Shown here: in pieces, positions 25,924 to 35,488 of the stretch | Layout of the letters: every line of letters begins with the position of its first letter | How positions within the stretch are numbered: the stretch's first letter is position 1 | Assembly: GCA_965220485.1 (NCBI GenBank) | Contig: OZ244832.1 | Span: 2,728,001-2,792,000 of the forward strand | Origin: Aldehydirespirator sp965220485 | GTDB lineage: Bacteria > Actinomycetota > Acidimicrobiia > Acidimicrobiales > Aldehydirespiratoraceae | DNA length: 64,000 nucleotides | Direction: 5' to 3' | Translations under genes and position numbers: made by a program | The notes under the pieces: model-generated | Told to the model about the DNA's origin: nothing | The model's database searches: none | The model's input: the letters and a program-made list of their open reading frames with translations, nothing else

Positions 25924-26835
25924 GTGAAGATCGCGAAGCCGGCCTGCACCGATCCGGTGATCGTGAACCAGTGGCACGTGATCAGCGCCCTTGACGAGAT
26001 CGGCGTCGGCGTGGTGAACGAGACTCTCCTGCTCGAAGAGCGCATTGGCTTCACAACAACACCCGACGGCGAGTGCCACGCCTGGCGGTCATCGGGCTCC
26101 CCGCCCGCGGGCACCGCAGTCGATGCGGCCAGGCTGGACCGCACCAGGGCCCTTCCAGCCAAACCCGAGTACGGCTACCTCTGGACCAGCCTCGGAGACC
26201 CGCCCGACGACCTGTTCCCGCTGCCGGAGTACCACCACCCGAGGCGGCGCAACATGAACGCCGGCAGCGTCGGCGTGGCCACCTCCGCGCCCCGAGCAGT
26301 GGAGAACTTCCTGGACCTGGCCCATTTCCCCTATGTCCATGACGGCTCGCTGGGCGTGCTCCCCCACACCGAGGTGGTCGAGTACGACGTCGAGATCATC
26401 GACGGCGAGGTCCACGCCACCAAGTGCGATTTCCTGGTGCCCAAGGTGGGAGTCAACTTCGACGCGCCGGTCGTGATGCGCTACCGCTACCGGGTCCCGC
26501 ACCCCTATTGCGTGATGCTCTACTACGACAGCCTCCCCGACCCGACCCTCGAGGACATCTGCGCCATCTGGGTGCAGCCCATGACCGCCGACCTAGTGCG
26601 GGCCCACAACTACATGGGCGTGATCGACGACTCGAGCTCCGACAACGAGATCAAGGCCTACCAGCTGCTGATCTTCAGCCAGGACAAGCCCATCCTGGAG
26701 AACCAGCACCCCAAGCTCCTGCCGCTCGACCCCCGAGCCGAGACCCCGATCAGGGCCGATCGGTCGGCCATCGCCTACCGGCGCTGGCTAGCCGACCTGG
26801 GCGTCGCCTACGGCGTGATTCCCGCCCTCGCATAG
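25924..26835 (+). CDS. second Rieske-less oxygenase catalytic subunit, NdmC-like
   Basis: 303 aa from GTG 25924 (MKIAKPACTDPVIVNQWHVI); AGGA lies about 9 bases upstream. The catalytic half keeps NFLDLAHFPYVH (bridging Asp131, ligands His134 and His139) and QDKPILE (Asp254). The N-terminal half lacks both CxH and CxxH, so it has no Rieske cluster. It is clearly paralogous to 1715-2623 (shared ENQHPKLLPLDP-type tail and GVIPA end), with a different active-site lining (for example LVPKVGVNFDAPVVMRYRYR). Two paralogues suggest two methyl positions or two substrates. It is followed after 18 bases by a conventional Rieske oxygenase. Confidence 0.8.
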   Translation: MKIAKPACTDPVIVNQWHVISALDEIGVGVVNETLLLEERIGFTTTPDGECHAWRSSGSPPAGTAVDAARLDRTRALPAKPEYGYLWTSLGDPPDDLFPLPEYHHPRRRNMNAGSVGVATSAPRAVENFLDLAHFPYVHDGSLGVLPHTEVVEYDVEIIDGEVHATKCDFLVPKVGVNFDAPVVMRYRYRVPHPYCVMLYYDSLPDPTLEDICAIWVQPMTADLVRAHNYMGVIDDSSSDNEIKAYQLLIFSQDKPILENQHPKLLPLDPRAETPIRADRSAIAYRRWLADLGVAYGVIPALA

Positions 26836-26853
26836 CACGGCGCACGCACGGCG

Positions 26854-27830
26854 ATGATCAACGATCCCGTACTGGTCGACGACTGGCATGTGGTAGCCCG
26901 CAGCGACGATGTGCCGGAGTCGCAAGTAGCCGGGGTCCGCCTGCTGGGCGAGGATCTCGTCGTGTGGCGCCGCGACACCGAAGTCATGGCCTGGAAGGAC
27001 CTGTGCGTGCACCGCGGCACTCGCCTCTCGCTGGGCCGGGTCACCGGGTCGGCCTCGAATGCCCGTACCACGGCTGGACCTACGACCGGTCCGGGCAATG
27101 CGTTCACATCCCCTCCCGGCCCAACCATCCGCCGCCAGCCAAGGCGTGCGCCACCGTCTATGCGGCCACCGAGGCCCACGGCCTCATCTGGGCCTCGCTC
27201 GGCCGCCCCGACCGCGGCGTGCCGCCCTACGACGAGTGGGGCGATCCCGCCTTCCGCCACGTGCTCGGCGGCCCGTACCTGATCCGCGCCAGCGGGCCCA
27301 GAGTCATCGAGAACTTCCTGGACGCCACCCATTTCCCGTTCGTGCACGAGGGGATCCTCGGCTCCCGAGACCACACCGAGCTGGGCGACCACGCGGTGGA
27401 GACAGGCCCGGACGGCATCACCGCCCGCGACATCCACACGTGGACACCCAACCCGGACGGGTCCGGCGAAGCGAAGATGGCCCAGTGGGAGTACCGGGTG
27501 CTGCGCCCCCTGACCGCGTACATCAGCTTGTCGGTCCCCGGGGGAGGCTCCGAGCACTACACCATGTTCTTCGCGGTCACCCCGGTGGACGAGCACAACA
27601 GCGTCGGCTGGATGTGGAACTCGATGAACTACAACCACGACCTGTCCGACGAGGACTTCGGCGCCTACGTCGATGAGATCGTCGGACAGGACATTCCCAT
27701 AGTGGAGTCCCAGCGCCCCGAGCTGTTGCCGCTGGACCTGCCGGCCGAGCTGCACGTGCGAGCGGACAAGACCGCAGTCGCCTACCGACGCTGGCTCAAG
27801 AACCTGGGCCTCACCTTCGGCACATCGTGA
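26854..27830 (+). pseudogene. NdmA/NdmB-like Rieske oxygenase, single frameshift near 27050
   Basis: The first ~66 codons give a Rieske start with CVHRG (Cys51, His53). The frame then breaks at about 27050 (GGGTCGGCCTCG); the -1 partner frame resumes with GLECPYHGWTYDRSG, the second Rieske half, and runs to 27830 with ENFLDATHFPFVHEG and QDIPIVESQ. One added base after GGGTC would give an intact ~326-aa protein of NdmA/NdmB/VanA type that has its own Rieske cluster. It is either a recent mutation or a sequencing error. Its distal 3' two-thirds is duplicated in inverted orientation at 12461-13206. Confidence 0.82.
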
Positions 27831-28146
27831 GACGAGGCTGCCAGAGGCCGAGCGGAGGTCGTAGTTCGCGAAGGTCCTAGAAAGTGTCGAGCGAGGCCGT
27901 GGCACGAGCGGTTCGTGGGTGCGGCGGGCAGGAGCGGGAGTCATGCTCGGGCGGTTCGTGGGTGCGGCGGGCAGGAGCGGGAGTCATGCTCGGGCGGTTC
28001 GTGGGTGCGGCGGGCAGGAGCGGGAAACGTGACACGTCATCGCGAGGATGGTCACCTGTCCGCGAGGCTGCCTGCTAGCGGCTCCCCGGGGCGGGGAAGA
28101 CCCCGGGCATCGTCTCGAACCCGGGAATCCGCTTCACGCGGTCGGT
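27085..28146. repeat. right arm of the long inverted repeat (partner 11844-13206)
   Basis: Positions in this arm and the left arm sum to 40291 on the oxygenase side of the 43-bp array and to 39990 on the GST side. The difference of 301 is seven 43-bp units. The arm carries the oxygenase 3' part, three 43-bp units and a 72-bp tail of the GST gene, where the group II intron joins. Confidence 0.9.
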
Positions 28147-29559
28147 TGTCCATGGTGTCGGGATGCGGGTGCCCCGGTAGCGGTAGCGCTCGACGGCGAC
28201 CCTCTCGGGGCGAAACATCTCGATGCCGCCGTCGTGGATCCTCCAACCTGGGAGGTAGCGGCGAACCAGGGTGTGGGTGTTCAGCCCGACGTGGCGCTTC
28301 TTCAGCCAGCCGACGACCCGCCAGAAGGCGAAATGACCGACGTAGCTGAAGGTCTGCGTTGACACGCCGTGGCGGAAATAGTTGCACCAGCCCCGCAGCG
28401 TCGGGTTCAACCGGCGCAGCAGGTCTGTGAGCGTTCGATGACGTCGACGGCGAGTCAGCAGTCTGATCTTCCCGATGATCGAAGCCAACGACTTCTTCGA
28501 CGGGTAGGTGTAGATCGCCTTCTTGCCGGCGCGGCCTCTCCAGTTCCGGCGCTGGATGCGCCATCCCAAGAAGTCGAACCCTTCGTCGATGTGGCAGACC
28601 CTCGTTTTCTCTTCCGAGAGGCGCAGCCCCATCGGAGCGAGCACCGCTGCGACCTCATCCCAGAGCGCTTCGGCGTCGTCGCGGGTGCCGTGGACCATGA
28701 CCACGAAGTCGTCCGCGTAGCGGACGAGGCGCATGACCGGTTCCCCGGCGCGGCGACGTTTGGCGCGGGTCCATTCCGGGCCGAGCGCTTCCCATTTCTG
28801 GGCGAAGTGCTCGTCCAGCACGGACAGGGCAATGTTGGCCAGCAGCGGCGAGAGGATCCCACCTTGGGGTGTGCCGGTGATCGTTGCTCGTCGGCTGCCG
28901 TCCTCCGCGAGGACACCAGCCTTGAGGAACGCCTTCACCAGACCCAGGACACGCTTGTCTCGGACTCGACGTCGCACACGTTCCATCAGGGCGGTGTGGT
29001 CGATCTCGTCGAAGCACGCCTTGATGTCTGCTTCGAACACCCAGTGGTAGTTCCTGCTGGGTGAGCCGAGACAGTGAATCTCAGCGATCGCGTCCTGGGC
29101 CCGTCGCTTCGGGCGGAAACCGTAAGAACACGGTTTGAAGTCCGCCTCGAAGATCGGTTCGAGCACCAGCTTCAACGAGGCCTGCACGACTCGGTCAGCG
29201 ACAGTCGGGATCCCCAGCGAGCGGATCTTGCCGCTCGCCTTGGGAATCGTCTTCTCCCGCGCCCGCTCGGGCCCGAACCGGCGAGCCTTGAGATCATCTC
29301 GCAGCCCGTCCAGCATCGACTCGACACCGAAGACGACAGGTCGCGCCGCGACCCCATCGACTCCGGCGGTTCGCGCGCCCTTGTTTGCCCGCACCCGGCT
29401 CCACGCCACAACGAGAAACGCCGGGTCATAGACGAGGTTGAACACGTCATCGAACGAACGGCCAGGATCGGCCTTCGCCCATCGGTGCAGCTTCGACTGC
29501 ATCGCGAGTACCCGCGACTCGGCCTCCAAGAGGCCAGGCCACGAAACGCCGGTATTCAC
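28075..29559 (-). CDS. group II intron reverse transcriptase/maturase with a chimeric C-terminus
   Basis: 494 aa from GTG 29559 (MNTGVSWPGLLEAESRVLAM) with GGGGAG about 8 bases upstream. RT blocks are complete: NKGARTAGVDG, IPTVADRVVQASLKLVLEPI, GTPQGGILSPLLAN, the catalytic YADDFVV, then a GIIM-type maturase region (LNPTLRGWCNYFRHG). The family normally ends soon after RYRYRGTRIPTPW. Here the last ~24 residues (…DRVKRIPGFETMPGVF…) come from the in-frame tail of the GST-like gene. The protein may still be active, but the host junction is rearranged. Confidence 0.85.
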   Translation of the reverse strand: MNTGVSWPGLLEAESRVLAMQSKLHRWAKADPGRSFDDVFNLVYDPAFLVVAWSRVRANKGARTAGVDGVAARPVVFGVESMLDGLRDDLKARRFGPERAREKTIPKASGKIRSLGIPTVADRVVQASLKLVLEPIFEADFKPCSYGFRPKRRAQDAIAEIHCLGSPSRNYHWVFEADIKACFDEIDHTALMERVRRRVRDKRVLGLVKAFLKAGVLAEDGSRRATITGTPQGGILSPLLANIALSVLDEHFAQKWEALGPEWTRAKRRRAGEPVMRLVRYADDFVVMVHGTRDDAEALWDEVAAVLAPMGLRLSEEKTRVCHIDEGFDFLGWRIQRRNWRGRAGKKAIYTYPSKKSLASIIGKIRLLTRRRRHRTLTDLLRRLNPTLRGWCNYFRHGVSTQTFSYVGHFAFWRVVGWLKKRHVGLNTHTLVRRYLPGWRIHDGGIEMFRPERVAVERYRYRGTRIPTPWTTDRVKRIPGFETMPGVFPAPGSR

Positions 29560-30003
29560 CAGCGGACTCCCCGTTTCGCATTGAAGCTGCGACCACACTG
29601 GGTCCCTTCGCCATGTGCACGGCTTTCCCGTGCTCGGACTACTACGAACCCTCCGCCCCATCCCGACGGCATCAACCGGCGACAGGTCTTCCCGCCCGCC
29701 GCCCTGGCCGGGAAGCGGAAAGGGACCAGCGAGATGGTTCCCACGTTCATTCCTGAACCCTTCGACGGGGTCGGCGCCCAGCTATGCCCCTGCAACCTCG
29801 TCATGGCTACGCCGCAGGCATTCACCATGACCTCCCGACCGGCGACATCAACCGATCTAGAAGTTCCCCACCCATCAAAGATGGCCGGGTGCGCGTTGCG
29901 ACGCAGCCCTGATCTGTCAGGTTCGAGCTGCTGGGTCTCTTGAGGGGCGTTCAGCCGCTGGTTCCTCACGTACGCCTTTCCGTCTTGCTAGCCGGACCCA
30001 CAC
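28147..30003 (-). mobile_element. group II intron lacking recognisable 3' ribozyme domains
   Basis: On the minus strand the leader before the RT gene has the usual intron text (GAGCACGGGAAAGCCGTGCA, then GCGAAGGGACC). A GTGTG at 30003 is a plausible 5' end. At the other end the RT gene runs straight into GST sequence at 28146, leaving no space for domains V and VI, so splicing competence is doubtful. The 5' boundary is an estimate. Confidence 0.6.
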
Positions 30004-30070
30004 CATCTGACAGTTCTGGCGCGTCCCGTCGTTGTCAGGGCTGCTTCCACCCACCCCGGTGTCCCCCGGA

Positions 30071-30560
30071 TCAGGCTGCCCTCAGCTTCAACCAGCTCGC
30101 TGCGACGAGCCGGAGGCGATGTCCTCTCACCACCGCCGGGTTCAAGAACGCCTCGTGGCGCTCGATATCGGTGACCCACAACTGGTCAGGCTCGTCGCGG
30201 CGGAACCTCCGATCGACAAGATCGGTGGCGGTGGGCAGGTTGGGGACCTTGCGGTATCGGTGCCGGCCCGGCAGCCCCGCGAGGCCGTTGCGACGCATGA
30301 CCAACTCCACCGTGCAGCGCGCCACCTGCAAGCCCCGCCCATGCACCAACTCGGCATGGATACGCCGCGCCCCATAGGTGCGCCGAGACGCCCGATGGAT
30401 CTCAGCGATGACCCCCAGCAGCATCCCATGTCGCACCGAACGCGCTGACGGCGGCCGCCGGCGCCAGCCGTAGTAGCCCGACACCGACACCCCCACCACC
30501 CGACAAGCGACCTCGACGGGGTAGCCGTCTCCTACGACCGCGGCGACGACCTCGAAGCGC
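30071..30560 (-). pseudogene. IS3-family OrfB remnant, internally deleted
   Basis: The frame has the HTH_21-like segment (VSVSGYYGWRRRPPSARSVR, then IHRASRRTYGARRIHAEL) and reaches WVTDI, the first catalytic Asp. It then jumps to a terminal IS3-like tail (RHEAFLNPAVVRGHRL) and stops, so the second Asp and the Glu of the DDE triad are gone. It follows OrfA in the -1 frame as in IS3 elements and cannot be functional. Confidence 0.75.
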
Positions 30561-30840
30561 CTTTTGGGTCGGTCTGCTCCTTGAGCAACTCAAAGGCCCG
30601 CCTGGTCACCGCCAACTCGGTCTCGAGCTCGCGGATGCGTTTGCGGGCCGCCACCAACTCCACAGACTCCGCCGTGCTGACACCGGGTCTGAGCCCGCCA
30701 TCCACCAGGTCCTGGTTGCGCCAGTTGTAGATCGTCTGACCGGTCACACCCAGCTGCTGGGCGATCTCAGCGACCGGACGGCCCGCCTCAACCAGATCCA
30801 GCACCTTGCGCCGGAACTCCGCGGGATAACTCCTAGCCAT
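30532..30840 (-). CDS. IS3-family transposase OrfA
   Basis: 102 aa from ATG 30840 with GAGGAGG about 6 bases upstream. YPAEFRRKVLDLVEAGRPVA followed by EIAQQLGVTGQTIYNWRNQD is the helix-turn-helix, and ELVAARKRIRELETELAVTR the leucine-zipper-like helix. A frame change into OrfB near CCAAAAGG (about 30560) would be expected in the intact element. With OrfB deleted, this is an orphan DNA-binding remnant. Confidence 0.8.
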   Translation of the reverse strand: MARSYPAEFRRKVLDLVEAGRPVAEIAQQLGVTGQTIYNWRNQDLVDGGLRPGVSTAESVELVAARKRIRELETELAVTRRAFELLKEQTDPKGASRSSPRS

Positions 30841-30953
30841 GATGACCTCCTCGGGGTCGACATGCCCGAGATTCAACTATCCCAACCGCGCGATACCCGG
30901 GGCACACCACCCACTTGACATAGAAGCTCACCTAGGCGCCCACTACCGCAGGC

Positions 30954-31382
30954 TTGGTCGAGGTGAACTCGGCGGGCAGGTGTTTGATGCCGTGGATGAA
31001 CGCTGATGAGAACGACGAGGGCGACCCGGTCGTCATGCACTACCTGTGCGCCAACCGCGACGAGACGGTCTTCGGCCGCCTCCTCGCGTTCGACGTGCGG
31101 CGCGACCCCAACCCCCACGTCGGCTACGGCGTCCCCGGTCCGCACTACTGCCTGGGCGCCCACCTGGCCCGCCGCGAGAACAAGGTGATGTTCCGCGAGC
31201 TGTTCAGCCGCATCGGCGACATCGAAGCCACCGGTGAGCCCGAACTGCGGGCGACGGCGCCCTCGACGCCCTCGGACGGTTCTGCGACCTCTATGAGGAG
31301 ACCGGCGAGCCACCCGAATTCCACGACATCGCCACGCTCACTGTTCCAGCTGCAGCAGTTGACAGTTGCAGGCCGCCGATGA
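30954..31382 (+). pseudogene. cytochrome P450 C-terminal fragment
   Basis: Codons from about 31008 read DEGDPVVMHYLCANRDE, then FDVRRDPNPHVGYG and VPGPHYCLGAHLARRENKVM. This contains the heme-binding Cys loop (GxGxHxCLG) of bacterial P450s. No N-terminal three-quarters of a P450 is present and the frame degenerates after GEPELRA. It lies beside the IS3 remnant, so truncation by element activity is likely. Confidence 0.78.
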
Positions 31383-31459
31383 CGTGACCTAGGATGCTGA
31401 GCCGTGTCCCGCGGCGTCGCACGGACCGGTCTTGAAGCTCACGGGGGCTTGATGTCGCG

Positions 31460-34400
31460 ATGGATCGGCCGCTTCGCAACAGCTCCAAGACTGAGAGGAC
31501 GTGTCGCGCAGCGTTGAGGTACCACGACCGATTCGCCCTTCTGAGTCGGGGCGTGGCAGGGTTGGGCCTGATTGCTCCCCGCGCCCGGCGCTGCTATATG
31601 CCGGTTGTTGTGGCCGTGGCTGTGCTGTCAGCAGCGCTGCCGCCGTTGATCGCAGTAGCCGAGGACGACGACGCCTATCGAGACGTGCCTGCTGACGCCT
31701 ACTACGCGGTGCCCGTGCAGACCCTCGCCGCTGACGGCATCTTCGACGGCACGCTGTGTGACGACGGGTTCTGCCCTAGCGAGCCCATCGACCGCAAGAC
31801 AATGGCGGTGTGGGTCGTGCGAGTCCTCGACGTCGAGGATCCGCCGACGATCTCCCGGACGCGCTTCAACGACGTAGACGCGGCCAGTTTCTTTGCGCCG
31901 TTCATCGAGCGCATGGCAGAACTCGGTATCACAACAGGATGCAGCGATGGCAGCAGCTTCTGCCCGGACCGCCAGGTCACTCGAGCCGAGATGGCCGTGT
32001 TCCTGTCGCGGTCCTACAACCTCCCCGACGGACCCGACCCCGGCTTCGCCGACGTCCCCAGCGATGCATGGTACGCGCCCGAGGTCGCCAGACTCGCCAA
32101 CTCCGGCATTACCGTCGGTTGCAAAAGTGGCACCGCGTTCTGCCCGGGGGGTGACACCACCCGCGGCGAGATGACCACCTTCTTGTTCCGGGCCACGACA
32201 TGGCTGGAGGCGCAGCGGGACGCTGAAGGAACATTCGCTGACGTCGCTGACGCCGAGGCATACATGGTTGAACTCGTGAACGAACTACGCGCGAGCCTGG
32301 GTCGTCCTGCGTTGGTAGCGCATCCAGGTGTGGCAGCGGTTGCTCGCGCTTGGTCCAACGAGATGGCCAATTCACGCGAACTTGTACACAACCCGAGTTA
32401 TACCGAGCAGATTCCAAGCGGTTCCACCGGTCGTGGCGAGAATATCGCTTCAACCCCAAGTCAAGCGGTCGATCGGTCCTCTGTCTACGCTGCTTTCTGG
32501 GGCCTCTCCCGCAGCCCAGGCCACTATGCGAACATGATCGAAGATCGGTTCAGCCACATAGGCGTTGGCATAGCATACGGCAGCGGACGCGTTTGGATAA
32601 CGCAGAACTTCGCCTGCTATCCGAGTCACAGTGAGGAACGAAGCTGCAATGACTCAAGCACTGAGCCAGCCTTGCCTACTGAAGTCTTGCCGCCTGAACC
32701 CTACAGCCGCTCTACAATAGAAACTTACCTATGTCGTGCCGAGCAAGAGTCAACCGGCACGTACACGGCTGTCGAGGTCAACACGTACAATGTTGGTCAA
32801 GTGCACGCGGTGCGCACCGATGGCACCCTGCAGTGCGTGTACTTTGGGTCGAGAGCTCCGAGTGGACTATTCATCTCTCTTTCTCTCGGAAACCGCCACG
32901 CTTGTGGTCTTCGGACTGACAAGACACTCGCATGCTGGGGCACGGGCCCGAACGGCTACACGCCATCTGGCGAGTTTCTTGCCGTGTCTGCCGGTGATAG
33001 TCATTCATGCGCACTCCGAATAGACAGCTCGATCGTGTGCTGGGGCTTCGATTATGCGGGAGAGACTAAGGCACCGGGCGGCGACTTCAAGTCCGTCACA
33101 GCAGGTTCTCACCACTCATGTGGGCTACGCTTTGATGCAACGATCGTGTGCTGGGGTCACAGCCGCTACATTGACAGCCCATCGGGCGAGTTCGTTTCGA
33201 TTGACACTGGGTCGGAGCATAGTTGCGGCGTGCGAACAGACGGCACGGCGATCTGTTGGGGTTTGATAGGTGCCGGGATAGGTGATATCCCGGCAGGCAT
33301 CTTTGAGAGTGTCTATGCTGGCGATGGTACTTCTTGCGGAATACGAACAAATGGCGCTATCACATGTTGGGGGAGGGGATTGGGTGATAACCGATTCCCT
33401 GCCATACCTACGGGCGAATTCAGCCAGTTGTCAATGGGTCTACGTTTTGACTGTGGTCTACGTACAGACGGTACTATCGTGTGCTGGGGAAATGATAACT
33501 CGGGCGGCACGCTAGCCAATCGTGACGGTTCTGACTTCACTACCATATCATCGCTGGGACTCACAAAGCTGAGCCACGGCAGTAGCCGGCTTAGTGGATG
33601 CGGACTACGCGCCGATAGAAGTGCTGTCTGCTGGGGTGTAGCTGTGACATTCCCCGATGCCGATTTCGTCCCGCGGTTTCCTGGGCTACCTGTTCGACAA
33701 TACGGAAGCAATGAGTTTGTGGTGAGCTCTGGTGAATATACAGAAATCGCGACCACGGGACTGTATGATTCTACCCTTTGCCTGTTACAGACTGACGGAA
33801 GGGTATCGTGCTCTGGAGGAAACAAGCACTTTGTGCAGTCTGTGGCGGATGCAAAAAACACTACATTCACAGCACTTGCAGCCGCTCCGAACGCTGCGAT
33901 ACCTGCCGCCTGCGGCATCAAGTCCGATGCAACCCTTAAGTGCTGGGGATTCGGTGCCTTTGTCGCTGACGTCCCTGACGGCAAATTCACAGCAGTATCC
34001 GTCGGGTCTCACGGGGAAGCGTATGCATGTGCAGTCCGCACTGACGGTACACTCGCATGCTGGGGCAATGCCCAGGGTGACATCGGCAACATCCCTGGAG
34101 ATGATTCGATTCCTGTTCCATCGCCTCCGTCTGGGAGATATCTCGATGTAAGTGTCGGAGATAGCCGCGCATGTGCCTTACGAATTGATCATAGTGTTGT
34201 ATGTTGGAGTTGGCAACTTGGCTCATGGCCTGACGCAGTATCATATCGTGGACTAATAGGTTACGAAAAGATGCTCAACGGTCAGAGGCTGAATGTGTTT
34301 GAGACTCCTAGAGGTAGTTTCAAGTCTGTGAGTGTCGTATACAGAGATGCCTGTGGAATCCGCAGCGACGACTCAGTGCAATGCTGGGGACCAAGTCTTC

Positions 34401-34891
34401 AATCGTACGCATTGGATGGCAGCTTCACCGTTGTAGAGGGACAGTGTGGGTTGCAGGCGGATTCTTCGTTTGCCTGTAGAGCTACATTGCTGGCGGAAGG
34501 AATCACGTGGAGCAGACACCCTATTCATTGCAGCACGTCCCGTGAGGAGTCTCCAAGCGATACTACGGGGACATGCGAATTGGGCACACAGAATCGTCTA
34601 GATCAAGTAGATGCGATCGATTGGATACCACCCGTACGTCGCCAATACTCGGTGATACCTGGTGTCTCCTATTCTGGTGACTTCTTGCGGCAGCATCGGA
34701 GCAGACCCGACAAATGCTGGATCGGCATCGGTAGGTTGGTTTATGATGTAACACCAGGAGACAATGGCTACGAGTACGCTGGTCCAGGGTCCTTACTGGA
34801 TCTTTGTGGCACTAACGCTTCAGATCACTATTGGTCCAATGACATCAGACTGCCAGATCCAGAACACATCAAAGGTTCATTTCGGTGGTAG
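31460..34891 (+). CDS. secreted SLH - CAP (SCP) - RCC1-like repeat surface protein
   Basis: 1143 aa. A signal-like segment (MPVVVAVAVLSAALPPLIAV) begins at residue 47, so ATG 31598 may be the true start. Three SLH-like modules follow (AYRDVPADAYYAVPVQTLAA; FNDVDAASFFAPFIERMAEL; FADVPSDAWYAPEVARLANS). Then a CAP/SCP domain (LVNELRASLGRPALV; HNP; GENIA; SPGHYANMIEDRF), then about 12 RCC1-type repeats of the form HSCGLRTDGTIVCWG, each with a Cys pair. Base composition falls to about 50 percent GC in the repeat part, against 65-70 percent around it, suggesting acquisition. Likely cell-wall-anchored with disulfides; ligand unknown. Confidence 0.8.
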   Translation: MDRPLRNSSKTERTCRAALRYHDRFALLSRGVAGLGLIAPRARRCYMPVVVAVAVLSAALPPLIAVAEDDDAYRDVPADAYYAVPVQTLAADGIFDGTLCDDGFCPSEPIDRKTMAVWVVRVLDVEDPPTISRTRFNDVDAASFFAPFIERMAELGITTGCSDGSSFCPDRQVTRAEMAVFLSRSYNLPDGPDPGFADVPSDAWYAPEVARLANSGITVGCKSGTAFCPGGDTTRGEMTTFLFRATTWLEAQRDAEGTFADVADAEAYMVELVNELRASLGRPALVAHPGVAAVARAWSNEMANSRELVHNPSYTEQIPSGSTGRGENIASTPSQAVDRSSVYAAFWGLSRSPGHYANMIEDRFSHIGVGIAYGSGRVWITQNFACYPSHSEERSCNDSSTEPALPTEVLPPEPYSRSTIETYLCRAEQESTGTYTAVEVNTYNVGQVHAVRTDGTLQCVYFGSRAPSGLFISLSLGNRHACGLRTDKTLACWGTGPNGYTPSGEFLAVSAGDSHSCALRIDSSIVCWGFDYAGETKAPGGDFKSVTAGSHHSCGLRFDATIVCWGHSRYIDSPSGEFVSIDTGSEHSCGVRTDGTAICWGLIGAGIGDIPAGIFESVYAGDGTSCGIRTNGAITCWGRGLGDNRFPAIPTGEFSQLSMGLRFDCGLRTDGTIVCWGNDNSGGTLANRDGSDFTTISSLGLTKLSHGSSRLSGCGLRADRSAVCWGVAVTFPDADFVPRFPGLPVRQYGSNEFVVSSGEYTEIATTGLYDSTLCLLQTDGRVSCSGGNKHFVQSVADAKNTTFTALAAAPNAAIPAACGIKSDATLKCWGFGAFVADVPDGKFTAVSVGSHGEAYACAVRTDGTLACWGNAQGDIGNIPGDDSIPVPSPPSGRYLDVSVGDSRACALRIDHSVVCWSWQLGSWPDAVSYRGLIGYEKMLNGQRLNVFETPRGSFKSVSVVYRDACGIRSDDSVQCWGPSLQSYALDGSFTVVEGQCGLQADSSFACRATLLAEGITWSRHPIHCSTSREESPSDTTGTCELGTQNRLDQVDAIDWIPPVRRQYSVIPGVSYSGDFLRQHRSRPDKCWIGIGRLVYDVTPGDNGYEYAGPGSLLDLCGTNASDHYWSNDIRLPDPEHIKGSFRW

Positions 34892-35105
34892 AGCCCGGAC
34901 CGACGCTGAATGGCAGTTCCTGCGAGGTACAATGCCCACGCGGACGGGATACCGTCGCACTGTCCACGGCGACCATCGCCAGCCCACGTCCTAATCAGGC
35001 TCTTCGCGAATGAGGTCGGAGTGGAGGCGGTAGGGGTCCGCGGCTGAACGCGAGGGCTCCTCCAGAATCGGCGCTGACAGGCAACCGAATGACTGGAGGA
35101 TCCCT

Positions 35106-35393
35106 GTGGAGGTTGACCGTACGCGCGTGTGTGAGTTGTTGGTGGTGTGCCGCCCGGAGAGTGCCGCGTGGGTACGCCCCAAGGACTTCGACGCCACTGT
35201 CGAGGGTCCGTTCGCGAACGAGAGGCTCGGCCGCCAAGAGCATGTCAAAGCGGTCTGCTGCGTCATCGCTGAGATGAACAGACCGGCGGTGGTCGCGCTC
35301 GATGGCGGGTGGGGCACCGGCCAGACAGCGTTCTTGGCGATGTCTATGGCATGGCTGCAATCGGAGCCGCACGAACATGACGAATCCGTCTAG
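35106..35393 (+). CDS. N-terminal fragment of a KAP-family P-loop NTPase
   Basis: 95 aa from GTG 35106 with GGAGG about 8 bases upstream. NERLGRQEHVKAVCCVIAEM precedes VALDGGWGTGQTAFLAMSMA, the KAP-type Walker A region (usually GxWGxGKT); here Lys is replaced by Gln. The rest of the ~500-aa NTPase is absent; an IS110 remnant follows within about 100 bases. KAP NTPases are often membrane-associated defence or signalling proteins. This piece is probably a relic. Confidence 0.6.
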   Translation: MEVDRTRVCELLVVCRPESAAWVRPKDFDATVEGPFANERLGRQEHVKAVCCVIAEMNRPAVVALDGGWGTGQTAFLAMSMAWLQSEPHEHDESV

Positions 35394-35488
35394 ATGCTGT
35401 CGGTGTCTTCGGTGGGGGATGGCAGCGCGTCTTGGCGTCGCCCCTTGTCGATCCAACTCACTACGACCGCAACTGGAACCACGGTTAG

